Shown: positions 43,732 through 52,240 of the stretch, piece after piece
Layout of the letters: every line of letters begins with the position of its first letter
Numbering within the stretch: the stretch's first letter is position 1
Assembly: GCA_036268455.1 (NCBI GenBank)
Contig: DATAUD010000111.1
Coordinates: 20,215 to 84,214 of the forward strand
Source: DATAUD01 sp036268455
GTDB taxonomy: Bacteria > Verrucomicrobiota > Verrucomicrobiia > Limisphaerales > Palsa-1400
DNA: 64,000 bases
Direction: 5' to 3'
Notes under the pieces: generated by a model
Told to the model about the DNA's origin: nothing
Database searches by the model: none
Seen by the model: the letters and a program-made list of their open reading frames with translations, nothing else
Made by a program: the position numbers and the translations under genes

Positions 43732-45417
43732 ATGCGAACCAAGATCATATTGTCGCTGGCCGCGGCCAGCCTCGTCCTCGTTTCCAAAACCTTTGGCGGT
43801 CCATACGCCACCGCTGTAGTCAATTATAACCCCGGCGCCGGTTACGCGCCCGGCTATACGAACACCGCCGCCGTCATCGGGCAGCCGTCCACCGCGGATT
43901 CATACGGCGACCCGGTCGATCCATTCGATCCGGCATACGAAACGTCCCAGATTCTATCCGTCGGCAGCAACGGATGGCTGACGGTCGAATTCAATCCGCC
44001 CATTTTGCAGACGCCGGGGCATCCGTTCGGGCGCGACTTCACTATTTTTGGGAATTCGTTTTTTGTCGTTACCAATGCGGTCGATACCAATTACGAATAC
44101 CTCGGCACTCCAGCGACATCGGGCGAATTGATCACCGACGCCACGCAAACCACTGTTTCGGTGAGCCGCGACGGCGTCACTTACTACCGGCTCAACTCGG
44201 GGCTTGCTCCGACCGTCAATGTTTTGTTTCCGAGCGATGGCGAGGAGGATTTTCAACTGCCGGTGGATCCGGCTTTGACGGCCACCAATTTCGCGGGGGC
44301 GACGCTGGGAGAGATCGAGCAGTTGTATCGAGGATCCGCGGGAGGGGCGAGTTACGCAATCGCCTGGGCGGAGGACACGAACGGAAACCCGGTTTCGTTG
44401 TATGATATTCGCTACGTGCGAATCGATGTGCAAAGCGGGCGCGTGCAAGTCGCCGGTTTTTCGGCGGTTGCGAGCACCAACGGTCAGCGAATCATTGTGG
44501 AGGATTTCGTGAATAATCCGGCCGCGGACGGCTGGGGGATTTTTGGCGAAACGAATCTTTTTGTGTGGCAGCCCGGGAGCGAGAACCTCGCGGTGACGTG
44601 GGACACATCACAACCGAACAGTTATTTCTATCACCCGTTGCAAACGATCATGGGCAGGGCGGACAGTTTTTCAATGTCGTTTGACTTATACTTGACGGAC
44701 ACTGCGGGAGGACTCAACACGAACGAGCCTTATAATTTCGAGATGGCCTCGGGCTTCCAGGATTTCGGACAGGCAACCGGGCCGGATTTTTACCGGGGAG
44801 GCGACGCACTGGTGCCGGACCTTGTGGAGTTTGATTGTTTTCCGACAGATGCGGAGGGCGACTCCGCCGCGATCTGGAATGGAATTTACAGCACCAATAG
44901 TTCGCTTAATTACAACGGGGTGTCGGACCAGACATTTATGAGCCTGCCACTCGATGTGACGATGAGAGTCACGATGTCCTACAATTCGGGAAGCCAGACG
45001 CTTTACACTACGATCACCACCAATGGCATTTCGATTGGCGCGATCAATCCTCAGCCGCTGGCGCCAGCCTTCACTGATTTTCGAGTTGACACGTTTGCGG
45101 TGGAAAATTATTCGGGGGCGGGACAAGACCCTGATTATGGCGGCTCGATTCTGGCGCACGGAACGGTGGCGAATATCGTATTGACTGTGCCACCGCCGCC
45201 GGTCCTGTTTTTTGCCGGGAATTTGACGAACAACATTTGGCAGGGCCAATTCCTGAGCCGGACGAATTGGACCTACACGGTGCAGCGAAGCCCGGATTTG
45301 GAATCGTGGTCGCCCGTCGTCAGCGGCCTTGCGGGGACTGGCGCAAACATAACATGGGAGGACAACACCGCGCCCGGTCCGCAACAGTTTTATCGGGTCA
45401 ACGCGCGCCGCAATTGA
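43732..45417 (+). CDS. B12-riboswitch-controlled secreted surface protein
   Basis: A 561-residue exported protein with a signal peptide (about residues 1-22, ending KTFG-G). Residues 23-245 form a beta-rich domain beginning YATAVVNYNPGAGYAPGYTNTAAVIGQPS, with FGRDFTIFGNSFF, VSVSRDGVTYYRL and YVRIDVQSGRVQVAGFSAV. I recognise this as a surface-protein family of unknown function. A second beta-sandwich, possibly lectin-like, covers about 255-490. It ends with the module YTVQRSPDLESWSPVVSG...FYRVNARRN shared by other secreted proteins in this window. The riboswitch upstream implies expression during cobalamin shortage, so I infer a role in cobalamin binding or uptake. No TonB receptor is adjacent. 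Confidence 0.75.
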   Translation: MRTKIILSLAAASLVLVSKTFGGPYATAVVNYNPGAGYAPGYTNTAAVIGQPSTADSYGDPVDPFDPAYETSQILSVGSNGWLTVEFNPPILQTPGHPFGRDFTIFGNSFFVVTNAVDTNYEYLGTPATSGELITDATQTTVSVSRDGVTYYRLNSGLAPTVNVLFPSDGEEDFQLPVDPALTATNFAGATLGEIEQLYRGSAGGASYAIAWAEDTNGNPVSLYDIRYVRIDVQSGRVQVAGFSAVASTNGQRIIVEDFVNNPAADGWGIFGETNLFVWQPGSENLAVTWDTSQPNSYFYHPLQTIMGRADSFSMSFDLYLTDTAGGLNTNEPYNFEMASGFQDFGQATGPDFYRGGDALVPDLVEFDCFPTDAEGDSAAIWNGIYSTNSSLNYNGVSDQTFMSLPLDVTMRVTMSYNSGSQTLYTTITTNGISIGAINPQPLAPAFTDFRVDTFAVENYSGAGQDPDYGGSILAHGTVANIVLTVPPPPVLFFAGNLTNNIWQGQFLSRTNWTYTVQRSPDLESWSPVVSGLAGTGANITWEDNTAPGPQQFYRVNARRN

Positions 45418-45418
45418 T

Positions 45419-46300
45419 ATGACCGAACCGGAACAGAAACTTTGCCCGCGGTGTGGCGCCCAGTTTGAATGCCGGGCGCCCAACCGCTGCTGGTGCCAGG
45501 ACCTGCCGGAGTTGCGCAACATTGATTCGCAATCCGACTGCCTCTGCCCGCAATGCCTGGCCAGGGCGTGCCGCGAAGAAGAAAAAGGGTTTACGCTGAT
45601 TGAGCTGATAGTGGTCATTGCGGTAATCGCGACTCTTGCCGGGCTGTTGCTCCCCGCTTTAAACCGCAGCGAGGGTCCGGCGAAATCGGTGAAGTGCGTC
45701 AATAATTTGCGGCAGTTCAGTTTTTCCGCGCAAATGTACTGGGAGGACAATAACGGGCTGACTTTTCCTTACGGCGGAGTTCCGGAGAGCAACGGGGCGG
45801 TGTATTGGTTTGGCTGGATCGGCAACGGGCCGGAGGAGACGCGGCCTTTTGATCCGTCGTTGGGACCGTTGTTTCCATACATGGGCGCGGGAGTGGATTT
45901 GTGCCCCGCGTTCGATTACACGTCGTCGCAATTCAAATTGAAGGCGGCGACGCCGACGTGCGATTACGGTTACAATTGGTATCTCGCGCCGCCTAACAAG
46001 CCGCCAATAAACACGAAATCCATCAATCGCCCGGCGGTCGTTGCGTTGCTGGCGGATTCGGCGCAGGTCAACACGTTCGAGGCGCCGGCATCGGTCGCTT
46101 CGCCGATGTTTGAAGAGTGGTATTACATCAACCAGGACCCGAGCGAGCCGAACGGCCAATTCCGGCATGATCAGCGCGCAAACGTTGTTTTTTGCGACGG
46201 CCACACGGAATTTGAACAAATGATGCCCGGTTCGCTGGATGTTCGGCTGCCCAACCAAATGATCGGCTGGCTGCCACTGACGATTTTGAATCCGAACTAG
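45419..46300 (+). CDS. Fusion of cysteine-rich CWC domain and type IV pseudopilin (H-X9-DG)
   Basis: 293 residues in two parts. Residues 1-52 form a cysteine-rich CWC domain with nine Cys (9, 12, 18, 24, 26, 41, 43, 46, 51), including CPRCG, CWC and CPQCL, most likely a metal site. Residues 57-80 are a prepilin sequence, KG|FTLIELIVVIAVIATLAG, with the cleavage point after Gly57 and Glu at +5. The C-terminal domain resembles DUF1559-type pseudopilins and ends with the H-X9-DG motif (RHDQRANVVFCDGH). Prepilin peptidase should cut the CWC domain off as a leader. It starts one base after the surface protein stop (TGATATG), so it shares the B12 riboswitch transcript. Confidence 0.88.
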   Translation: MTEPEQKLCPRCGAQFECRAPNRCWCQDLPELRNIDSQSDCLCPQCLARACREEEKGFTLIELIVVIAVIATLAGLLLPALNRSEGPAKSVKCVNNLRQFSFSAQMYWEDNNGLTFPYGGVPESNGAVYWFGWIGNGPEETRPFDPSLGPLFPYMGAGVDLCPAFDYTSSQFKLKAATPTCDYGYNWYLAPPNKPPINTKSINRPAVVALLADSAQVNTFEAPASVASPMFEEWYYINQDPSEPNGQFRHDQRANVVFCDGHTEFEQMMPGSLDVRLPNQMIGWLPLTILNPN

Positions 46301-46693
46301 CTATTGGTTCTGGCTGGCCATTAACTGCAAGGCGATCTGTTTTGAAAGCTCCGCCGCCAGGTCCACGTCTCCACCCATCGGCCCACGAGCCTGAACATCA
46401 ACCTCGGTCAGTTTGCCATCGATGTCGGCCACTCTTACCCAGACGGTCCGCTGATTGACCTTTGCCTCGAAGGTATTATTGACGGAGTTATCGACAAGCA
46501 TCTTGCCATTGCGCTTCAATACCTCGCGGGTGGCATTGGCAAGCGCCGGAGCCGGCCTTTCATAACGGCTGGTGATCGTGTCCTTGGTGAACGGCACCCC
46601 GGCGGTGTTGCGTCCGTCCTCTGTTCCGACGCATCCGGAAAAACAAACAATGGCGGCTGAAAAAACCAGCGGTAATAAAATTTTAATCTTCAT
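46301..46693 (-). CDS. Lipoprotein, DUF3568-like
   Basis: A 130-residue lipoprotein. The signal peptide MKIKILLPLVFSAAIVCFSGC ends in a lipobox with Cys21 as the lipidated residue. The mature part has two or three beta strands and helices (ALANATREVLKRNGKML, TEVDVQARGPMGGDVDLAAELSKQIALQL). The pattern matches small DUF3568-type lipoproteins. The role is unknown. It converges with the CWC-pseudopilin gene. Confidence 0.75.
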   Translation of the reverse strand: MKIKILLPLVFSAAIVCFSGCVGTEDGRNTAGVPFTKDTITSRYERPAPALANATREVLKRNGKMLVDNSVNNTFEAKVNQRTVWVRVADIDGKLTEVDVQARGPMGGDVDLAAELSKQIALQLMASQNQ

Positions 46694-46818
46694 CTCGTCC
46701 TGAATTCAATCATTGCCTCACGCCACGTCAAGCAAGAACGCGGAACGAGGCGCGTTTTACGAATGAATTTTCCGTCTTGATGTTTCGCGGGCGCGCGGGC
46801 AGGTATCCCGCTGACAGC

Positions 46819-48255
46819 ATGAACGAACAGGTTTACCTCGGAGTCGATCTCGGAGCGGAAAGCGGCCGGGTGATGGCGGGCGCGTGGAACGGATGCCAAA
46901 TGCGGGTGGAGGAATTGCATCGGTTTTCCAACGGGCCGGTGAACATCGCCGGCTCGCTGCGGTGGGACGTGCTGCGGCTGTGGTCGGAAATTCAAAACGG
47001 CCTGGCGATTGCGGCGAAACATTTCGGCGACAAGGTTGTGTCGGTGGGGGTGGACACCTGGGGTGTCGATTTCGTATTATTGACAAAATCCGGCGAGATG
47101 CTGGGGCAGGCGTATCATTATCGCGACGGAAGGGTGAACGGGATGTTCGACTGCGCGTTTAAACGCGCGCCGCGCGAGGAAATTTTCGCGAAGACCGGGT
47201 TGCAATTCATGGAAATCAACACCCTTTACCAATTGCTCGCGCTTGAGCGGGCGAACCCGGATTTACTCGCCGCGGCGGATTGCCTGCTGATGATGCCGGA
47301 TTTTTTTCATTGGTGTTTATGCGGTTCGCGGGTGGCTGAATTCACCGATGCCACCACCAGCCAATGCGTCAACCCGATGACCCGCGATTGGGCGTTTGAT
47401 TTGCTGGAGAAATTCGAATTGCCTAGCCGGATTTTTCCAAAAATTGTCCCGCCAGGCACGGAACTTGGACGGTTGCGGGAATCGGTTTCCGCCCGCACCG
47501 GATTGGGGGCGATCAAAGTAATCGCGCCGCCGACCCACGATACCGCGGCGGCGGTGGCCGCCATTCCGACGGCCAACACCGGAAAAACGAATTGGGCCTA
47601 CGTCAGTTCTGGGACTTGGTCTTTGATGGGAGTGGAAACCCAAAATGCGCTGCTGTCCAACCGTGTGCTCCAACTCAACCTAACCAACGAAGGAGGAATC
47701 GATGGGACGTTCCGCCTCCTCAAAAACATCAGCGGATTGTGGCTGGTACAACAGTGCAAGAAAGCTTTTGAAAGCCGGGGCCGTAGTTTTGAGTATGCTG
47801 AACTGACCCGTCTGGCGGAGGAATCGCCGCCGCCGGCAATTATCGATCCTGACGACCCGAGTCTGGCGAACCCGCCGGACATGCCTGCGGCGATTCAGGC
47901 GCTTTGTCGCGCGTCCAACCAGGCTGCGCCGCAGAGCGAAGGCGGTCTGGTGCGTTGCGCTTTGGAAAGTTTGGCGGCGAAGTATTCCGGCGTTTTGAAC
48001 GGACTGGAAGAGGTGGCCGGAACGGGAATCGATGTCATCCACGTCGTCGGCGGAGGGTCGCGCAATCAGTTGCTGAATCAATTGACGGCCAACAGGTGTC
48101 GGCGGCGGGTGGTGGCAGGCCCTTCGGAAACGACGGTGTTGGGGAATTTGCTCTCGCAGGTCCGGGCCGCGGGAGAATTGAAGTCGCTGTCGGAAATGCG
48201 TGAAGTCGTCCGCGCGGCAAGCGAACTTCAAATATTCGAGCCGCAAGTGGGGTGA
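46819..48255 (+). CDS. rhaB: Rhamnulokinase
   Basis: 478 residues from the ATG at 46819 (MNEQVYLGVDLGAESGRVM). A FGGY-family kinase that phosphorylates L-rhamnulose. The N-terminal phosphate-1 motif is DLGAESGRV. The SVGVDTWGVDF segment and THDTAAAVAAIP (with the catalytic Asp) lie in the middle, and SSGTWSLMGVE, EGGIDGTFRLLKNISGLWLVQQ and the adenosine motif HVVGGGSRNQLLNQLTA follow. These match RhaB. No isomerase, aldolase or transporter for rhamnose is adjacent, so the rest of the pathway must lie elsewhere. Confidence 0.92.
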   Translation: MNEQVYLGVDLGAESGRVMAGAWNGCQMRVEELHRFSNGPVNIAGSLRWDVLRLWSEIQNGLAIAAKHFGDKVVSVGVDTWGVDFVLLTKSGEMLGQAYHYRDGRVNGMFDCAFKRAPREEIFAKTGLQFMEINTLYQLLALERANPDLLAAADCLLMMPDFFHWCLCGSRVAEFTDATTSQCVNPMTRDWAFDLLEKFELPSRIFPKIVPPGTELGRLRESVSARTGLGAIKVIAPPTHDTAAAVAAIPTANTGKTNWAYVSSGTWSLMGVETQNALLSNRVLQLNLTNEGGIDGTFRLLKNISGLWLVQQCKKAFESRGRSFEYAELTRLAEESPPPAIIDPDDPSLANPPDMPAAIQALCRASNQAAPQSEGGLVRCALESLAAKYSGVLNGLEEVAGTGIDVIHVVGGGSRNQLLNQLTANRCRRRVVAGPSETTVLGNLLSQVRAAGELKSLSEMREVVRAASELQIFEPQVG

Positions 48256-48316
48256 AGCCGCCACAGCGGAAATTTGAAACTTGGCGATTTAGCTGCTAGA
48301 GGTATTACAGATATAT

Positions 48317-49261
48317 ATGCGCAAACACGACTCCGGCTTGCTGCCGAAGGGAAGGCCCGCTCGCCGGCGCAAACCGCTGCCGCGGTCTTTTAAGGATCTC
48401 ACACCCAGCAAGCATTTCAACCCACGCACTTTCTTTTATGAAATGGTCTGGAAGACTCTTCTGACTCCCCGGACTGGCGAGCATGTCCGTCCGCGATTTC
48501 CGAAGCTGACTTACGGGCAGGTCGCGCTGACGTGGATCGGCCACGCTTCCTTTTTGGCGCAGTTTACGGACTTGAACGTGCTGATTGATCCGAATTTTGC
48601 CAATTGGCTGTTTCTGATAAAGCGCCTTCGCCGTTCCGGCTTGAAAATCCAGGACTTGCCGCCCATTGACTTGGTTTTGCTGACCCACGCCCATTTCGAT
48701 CATTTCCACAAGCCGACAATTCGCCGCTTACCCGCACCGAAGATCGGCATCATGCCTTGGGGGATGGGCGAATTGGCCGCCGATCTCGGTTTTGAGCGAA
48801 TTATAGAGCTTCAATGGTGGGAGAGCTTTTCGCATGGCGATTGGCGGGTAACGCTGACGCCTTCACAGCATTGGGGTGCTCGGGTTCTGCGGGATGACCA
48901 TCGCGGTTACGGCGGGTTCCTGATCGAACATCAGGGGCGTCGGCTCTATCATGCGGGAGACAGTGCTTACTTTCCCGGCTTTCGGGAGATTGGGCGGACC
49001 AGCCCGCCAGAAATCGCCCTTTTGCCGATTGGGGCCTATTATCCCGATTCGTTTCGCCATGTGCATATGGGGCCGGACGAGGCGATCAAGGCGTTTGCGG
49101 ATCTCCAGGCGAAATGGCTTGTGCCAATGCACTATGGGACCTTCAAACTGTCGTTTGAAGCTTTGGACGAGCCGCCGCGCTGGCTCAAGGAATTGGCGCA
49201 CGCGAGTGGCATGAGTCATCATCTGCAAATACTTCAAGAAGGGCAGCCCGCCGTCTTCTAA
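48317..49261 (+). CDS. MBL-fold metallo-hydrolase, NAPE-PLD/UlaG-like
   Basis: A 314-residue protein with the metallo-beta-lactamase fold. It shows ALTWIGHASFLAQF, the metal-binding motif THAHFDHFH, SQHWGAR, YHAGDSAYFPG and VPMHYGTF, which together supply the His/Asp ligands for two zinc ions. The order and length match the branch containing NAPE-hydrolysing phospholipase D and UlaG lactonase. The basic N-terminal 30 residues (KGRPARRRKPLPR) may aid membrane or nucleic-acid contact. The substrate is unknown. Confidence 0.85.
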   Translation: MRKHDSGLLPKGRPARRRKPLPRSFKDLTPSKHFNPRTFFYEMVWKTLLTPRTGEHVRPRFPKLTYGQVALTWIGHASFLAQFTDLNVLIDPNFANWLFLIKRLRRSGLKIQDLPPIDLVLLTHAHFDHFHKPTIRRLPAPKIGIMPWGMGELAADLGFERIIELQWWESFSHGDWRVTLTPSQHWGARVLRDDHRGYGGFLIEHQGRRLYHAGDSAYFPGFREIGRTSPPEIALLPIGAYYPDSFRHVHMGPDEAIKAFADLQAKWLVPMHYGTFKLSFEALDEPPRWLKELAHASGMSHHLQILQEGQPAVF

Positions 49262-49576
49262 AACCACTAAAGGATGGGGTTAAAAAGTTCAGATATACCA
49301 CCTGTGGTATATTTTACCATTGTTTGACCTATTGTAATATCTCGGGAGTGCGCATTTTTTTCGGCAATCAAATCATCTTTAAGTGACTACAAAACAGACA
49401 GTTGCAGATTTTCGTGCCTAAAAATGTGACATTTCCGCGAAAAAACTTGTTGTCAAACCAAGGCGATTTCCCTATTGTCCGCGACTAATGCACCGTTTTC
49501 GGTGCCGGGGTGAACTGTTTTCACCTTCAAGACACGCACTAAAAACGAACTTAACCTATAACATCGCAGGAGGAAC
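49262..49576 (+). promoter_or_regulatory. Intergenic region upstream of the porin: operator-like palindrome, promoter, leader hairpins
   Basis: Holds a perfect palindrome ATATACCAC-CT-GTGGTATAT (49293-49312). A promoter-like pair TTGTCA (49450-49455) and TATTGT (49473-49478) is spaced by 17 bases. Two leader hairpins follow: GCACCG-TTTT-CGGTGC (49490-49505) and GGTGAA/TTCACC (49509-49525). A strong ribosome binding site (GCAGGAGGAA) precedes the start codon. The promoter assignment is inference; the repeats are exact. Confidence 0.65.
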
Positions 49577-50797
49577 ATGAGAGTAAACAAATGGACAATA
49601 GGATTGGCCGCCGCAGGGCTGGTTAGCCTAACGCCCGCGCTTCTGGCGCAGACAAATGCGCCCGCGCCAACACCGATTCCCATGCTGACAGCGTTGTCGG
49701 CGACCACAATCAGTGGTTACGTGGACACATCGGCAGTATGGAACCCCGGCACAGGCAACGCGAACCCCGCGCCTTTTGCCTTTAACGCTGGAAAACAAGA
49801 CGGATTCAATTTGGACGCCGTCGATGTCAAAATTGCCCATCCCCAGGACGAGACCGGTTGGTCCGCCGGTTATGTGGCTGAATTGAGCTACGGCCCCGAT
49901 GCCGAGGCGATCGACGGTGGCGCGTATCCAATCCGCCAGGCGTATGTCGCACTGCACATGCCTGTGGGCAATGGCATTGACTGGGAATTGGGCCGCTGGG
50001 ACAACCTTCTTGGTTATGAATCCAGCGATAGCTACAAAAACCCCAACTTCACTCGGTCGTACGGCTACTCCATGGAGCCTACCGAACACACCGGTTTATT
50101 GGGCAGCTATAACATCACCAGCGCCATCAACCTTCAACTCGGCGTTGCCGATACGGTTCAGACGGAAGGATCCAGCGTGAATTCCCGCTACGATGCTCCG
50201 TTCGGTGAATATGTTGAATCCAAGAAGTCCTTGGTGAGCTTGCTCACGGTGACTGCCCCGGATAGCTGGGGTGGTTTCAAAGGTTCCGCGTTTTATGCCG
50301 GGTTCGACCTCGGTGAAGGCGGAGCGACTGTTTCCACCGCTGGAACGCCAACCTCGCCGCACGACAGGTCGGAAATCTACCTTGGCGCAACGATCAATAC
50401 GCCAGTCACGGGCCTGACCTTCGGCGCATCATGGGACTCTATCCAACATGCCGACATTGGCGATGTGGATACCGGTTATTTCCAGGCGATCGCGGGCTAC
50501 GCCTCGTTTAAGCTGACCGACAAACTAACGTTGAACGGCCGCGCCGAATACGCGGACGGCTATGGATTGGGCTACATGACGGCATACACCCCGGATTTCA
50601 ACAAGGTGCTTGAATTGACTGGCACCCTGCAATACGACCTCTGGGCGAACGTCATCAGCCGTTTGGAAATCCGTTGGGACCACGCGTGCGACAGCACCAC
50701 GCCCTTCGGCGGGGTCGGCGCTCCCGGCTCCGCGGCGTCACTTCCGAACAAAAAGAACGACGTCATGATCGCGGCCAACGTGATCTACAAGTTCTAA
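49577..50797 (+). CDS. Outer membrane beta-barrel protein, putative porin
   Basis: A 406-residue protein with a signal peptide (ending LLAQ) followed by a Pro/Ala linker. A beta-barrel of alternating amphipathic strands follows (SGYVDTSAVWN, DAVDVKIAHP, SAGYVAELSYG, WELGRWDNLLGYE, GLLGSYNIT, INLQLGVADT, TLNGRAEYADGYG, VISRLEIRWDHA). It ends in the terminal aromatic strand AANVIYKF that the BAM machinery recognises. It resembles BBP2-type putative porins common in Verrucomicrobiota. Strong translation and terminator signals suggest high expression. Confidence 0.85.
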   Translation: MRVNKWTIGLAAAGLVSLTPALLAQTNAPAPTPIPMLTALSATTISGYVDTSAVWNPGTGNANPAPFAFNAGKQDGFNLDAVDVKIAHPQDETGWSAGYVAELSYGPDAEAIDGGAYPIRQAYVALHMPVGNGIDWELGRWDNLLGYESSDSYKNPNFTRSYGYSMEPTEHTGLLGSYNITSAINLQLGVADTVQTEGSSVNSRYDAPFGEYVESKKSLVSLLTVTAPDSWGGFKGSAFYAGFDLGEGGATVSTAGTPTSPHDRSEIYLGATINTPVTGLTFGASWDSIQHADIGDVDTGYFQAIAGYASFKLTDKLTLNGRAEYADGYGLGYMTAYTPDFNKVLELTGTLQYDLWANVISRLEIRWDHACDSTTPFGGVGAPGSAASLPNKKNDVMIAANVIYKF

Positions 50798-50823
50798 TTC
50801 GGCCTGGCTGAATTATCTTCAAG

Positions 50824-50856
50824 ACCCCTTCCGGGAAACCGGGAGGGGTTTTTTAT
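50824..50856 (+). terminator. Rho-independent terminator of the porin gene
   Basis: An 11-bp stem ACCCCTTCCGG / CCGGGAGGGGT (one G-T pair) with a GAAA loop, followed by six T residues, 27 bases after the porin stop. Confidence 0.92.
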
Positions 50857-50926
50857 TGTCACAAATAAATTGTAACGCGCGGGCGTTTTCGCTTTTCTTT
50901 TATGCTTGTCCTGCTAAATATCGGTT

Positions 50927-51640
50927 GTGGCTTCCGACACAAACCAAGTCGTCTTTAGCATTTGGGCCGCTGATAACGTGGTCTATGGACCGGTTGAATT
51001 GCCCGCTTTGATCGCCTGGGTGAAGGACCAACGAGTCCTCGCCGACACTTGGATTTTTGACAGCGGCAATGATCGCTGGCGCAAAGCCTCCGATGTTCCC
51101 GAGCTTAAGATGTTTTTCCACAAGAAGTCCACAACCGCCATCGCGGACCCTGATCTCTTTGTTGACCGTGCTGGAATCACGCCGGGAATGTTGCGCCGTG
51201 TCAAAGCTCTCGCCGAATTGAGCGATGACCAATTGAACCGTTTCATGTGTTTTATGGAATCGCAAATGGTTCGTCCCTGGACTCAAATCGTCAAGCAAGG
51301 CGATCCGGACGACGGAATGTACCTGGTCCTGGATGGCGAACTGCGGGTTCGGCTGATGATCAATGGAAAGGAAACGATTCTCGCCACCTTGGGGCCTGGA
51401 GAATGTTTCGGCGAAATCGCGCTTTTCGATCAGGGGCCGCGTTCGGCGGACGTGATTGCAAACAAGGACAGCATTCTGTTGAAAATCACTTCCGAAGCCT
51501 TCGACAAGTTGCGGCGCGATGCTCCCGAACTTTCCGCGCCAATTCTTTTTTCCATCAGCAAGACGCTCGCCGCTCGCATTCGGGCCGATAACAAACGAAT
51601 CAAAGACTCCGTCAATATGGCGCGCGCGGCGGGACGCTGA
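50927..51640 (+). CDS. GYF_2-domain and cyclic-nucleotide-binding protein
   Basis: A 237-residue protein starting at GTG. Residues 8-62 match a GYF_2-type domain (VYGPVELPALIAWVKDQRVLADTWIFDSGNDRWRKASDV), which binds proline-rich peptides. A helix links it to a cyclic nucleotide-binding domain (about residues 105-215). That domain has the cassette GECFGEIALFDQGPRSADVIA, with the Glu and Arg that bind cAMP or cGMP. No output domain such as HTH or enzyme is present, so it likely acts by binding a partner. It lies upstream of the nitrogen genes but is separated by 200 bases and a probable promoter. Confidence 0.8.
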   Translation: MASDTNQVVFSIWAADNVVYGPVELPALIAWVKDQRVLADTWIFDSGNDRWRKASDVPELKMFFHKKSTTAIADPDLFVDRAGITPGMLRRVKALAELSDDQLNRFMCFMESQMVRPWTQIVKQGDPDDGMYLVLDGELRVRLMINGKETILATLGPGECFGEIALFDQGPRSADVIANKDSILLKITSEAFDKLRRDAPELSAPILFSISKTLAARIRADNKRIKDSVNMARAAGR

Positions 51641-51781
51641 TTTGACCCAAGCCCCGCGTGGCATTTTGTCCAGATTGCGCAGAAAGGAACATTAGCGCCG
51701 GGTCTTTGTTGTTTTTGCTCTATTTCTATCTTGCTTAATTCAAGCATCTTACAAACCAACCGAAGCTTCGTGATTATTCCG

Positions 51782-51797
51782 TGGCACTTCGTCTGCT
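51782..51797 (+). promoter_or_regulatory. Sigma-54-type promoter for the PII-Amt-GlnA cluster
   Basis: TGGCAC-N5-CTGCT, with the -24 TGG and -12 GC at the exact sigma-54 spacing, 47 bases before the PII start codon. Nitrogen genes are classic sigma-54 targets. It differs from consensus by C in place of the first T of the -12 box. I did not find a clear NtrC-type site. Confidence 0.6.
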
Positions 51798-51843
51798 AAT
51801 ACCCTTTTGTCTGATATTGGACGCCGAAAGCTTTGTCACCTAA

Positions 51844-52182
51844 ATGAAAAAAATTGAAGCGATTATCAAACCATTCAAACTTGAGGAGGTGAAGGATGCG
51901 TTAAGCCAAATTGGAATTGAAGGAATGACCGTAAGCGAAGTCAAAGGCTTCGGCCGGCAAAAAGGACACACCGAAATTTATCGTGGCAGCGAATACAAAG
52001 TCGATTTCCTTCCCAAAATAAAGATCGAGATCGTTCTTCCTGACGGACGGGTCGATGGCGCGGTGGGCGCTATTGTCGGCTCCGCCAAGACAGGAAAAAT
52101 CGGCGATGGGAAGGTTTTCGTTTCGGATGTCGAAGAAATAATCCGCATTCGGACCGAGGAGAAAGGCGACGCCGCGATATAA
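51844..52182 (+). CDS. glnK: PII nitrogen regulatory protein
   Basis: A 112-residue PII protein. It is full length, with the T-loop RQKGHTEIYRGSEYKVDFLPK (uridylylation Tyr51), the B-loop around VGSAKTGKIGDGKVFV and the C-loop. It senses ATP/ADP and 2-oxoglutarate and binds Amt and other targets. It is followed by the amt gene after 58 bases and by glnA, the usual nitrogen operon. GlnB and GlnK cannot be separated by sequence alone; linkage to amt favours GlnK. Confidence 0.95.
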   Translation: MKKIEAIIKPFKLEEVKDALSQIGIEGMTVSEVKGFGRQKGHTEIYRGSEYKVDFLPKIKIEIVLPDGRVDGAVGAIVGSAKTGKIGDGKVFVSDVEEIIRIRTEEKGDAAI

Positions 52183-52240
52183 AACTTCCCTAAAACTCAC
52201 TGCTGGCCATCTTCAGGGATTTCGGTTATTTCAATCGCCC

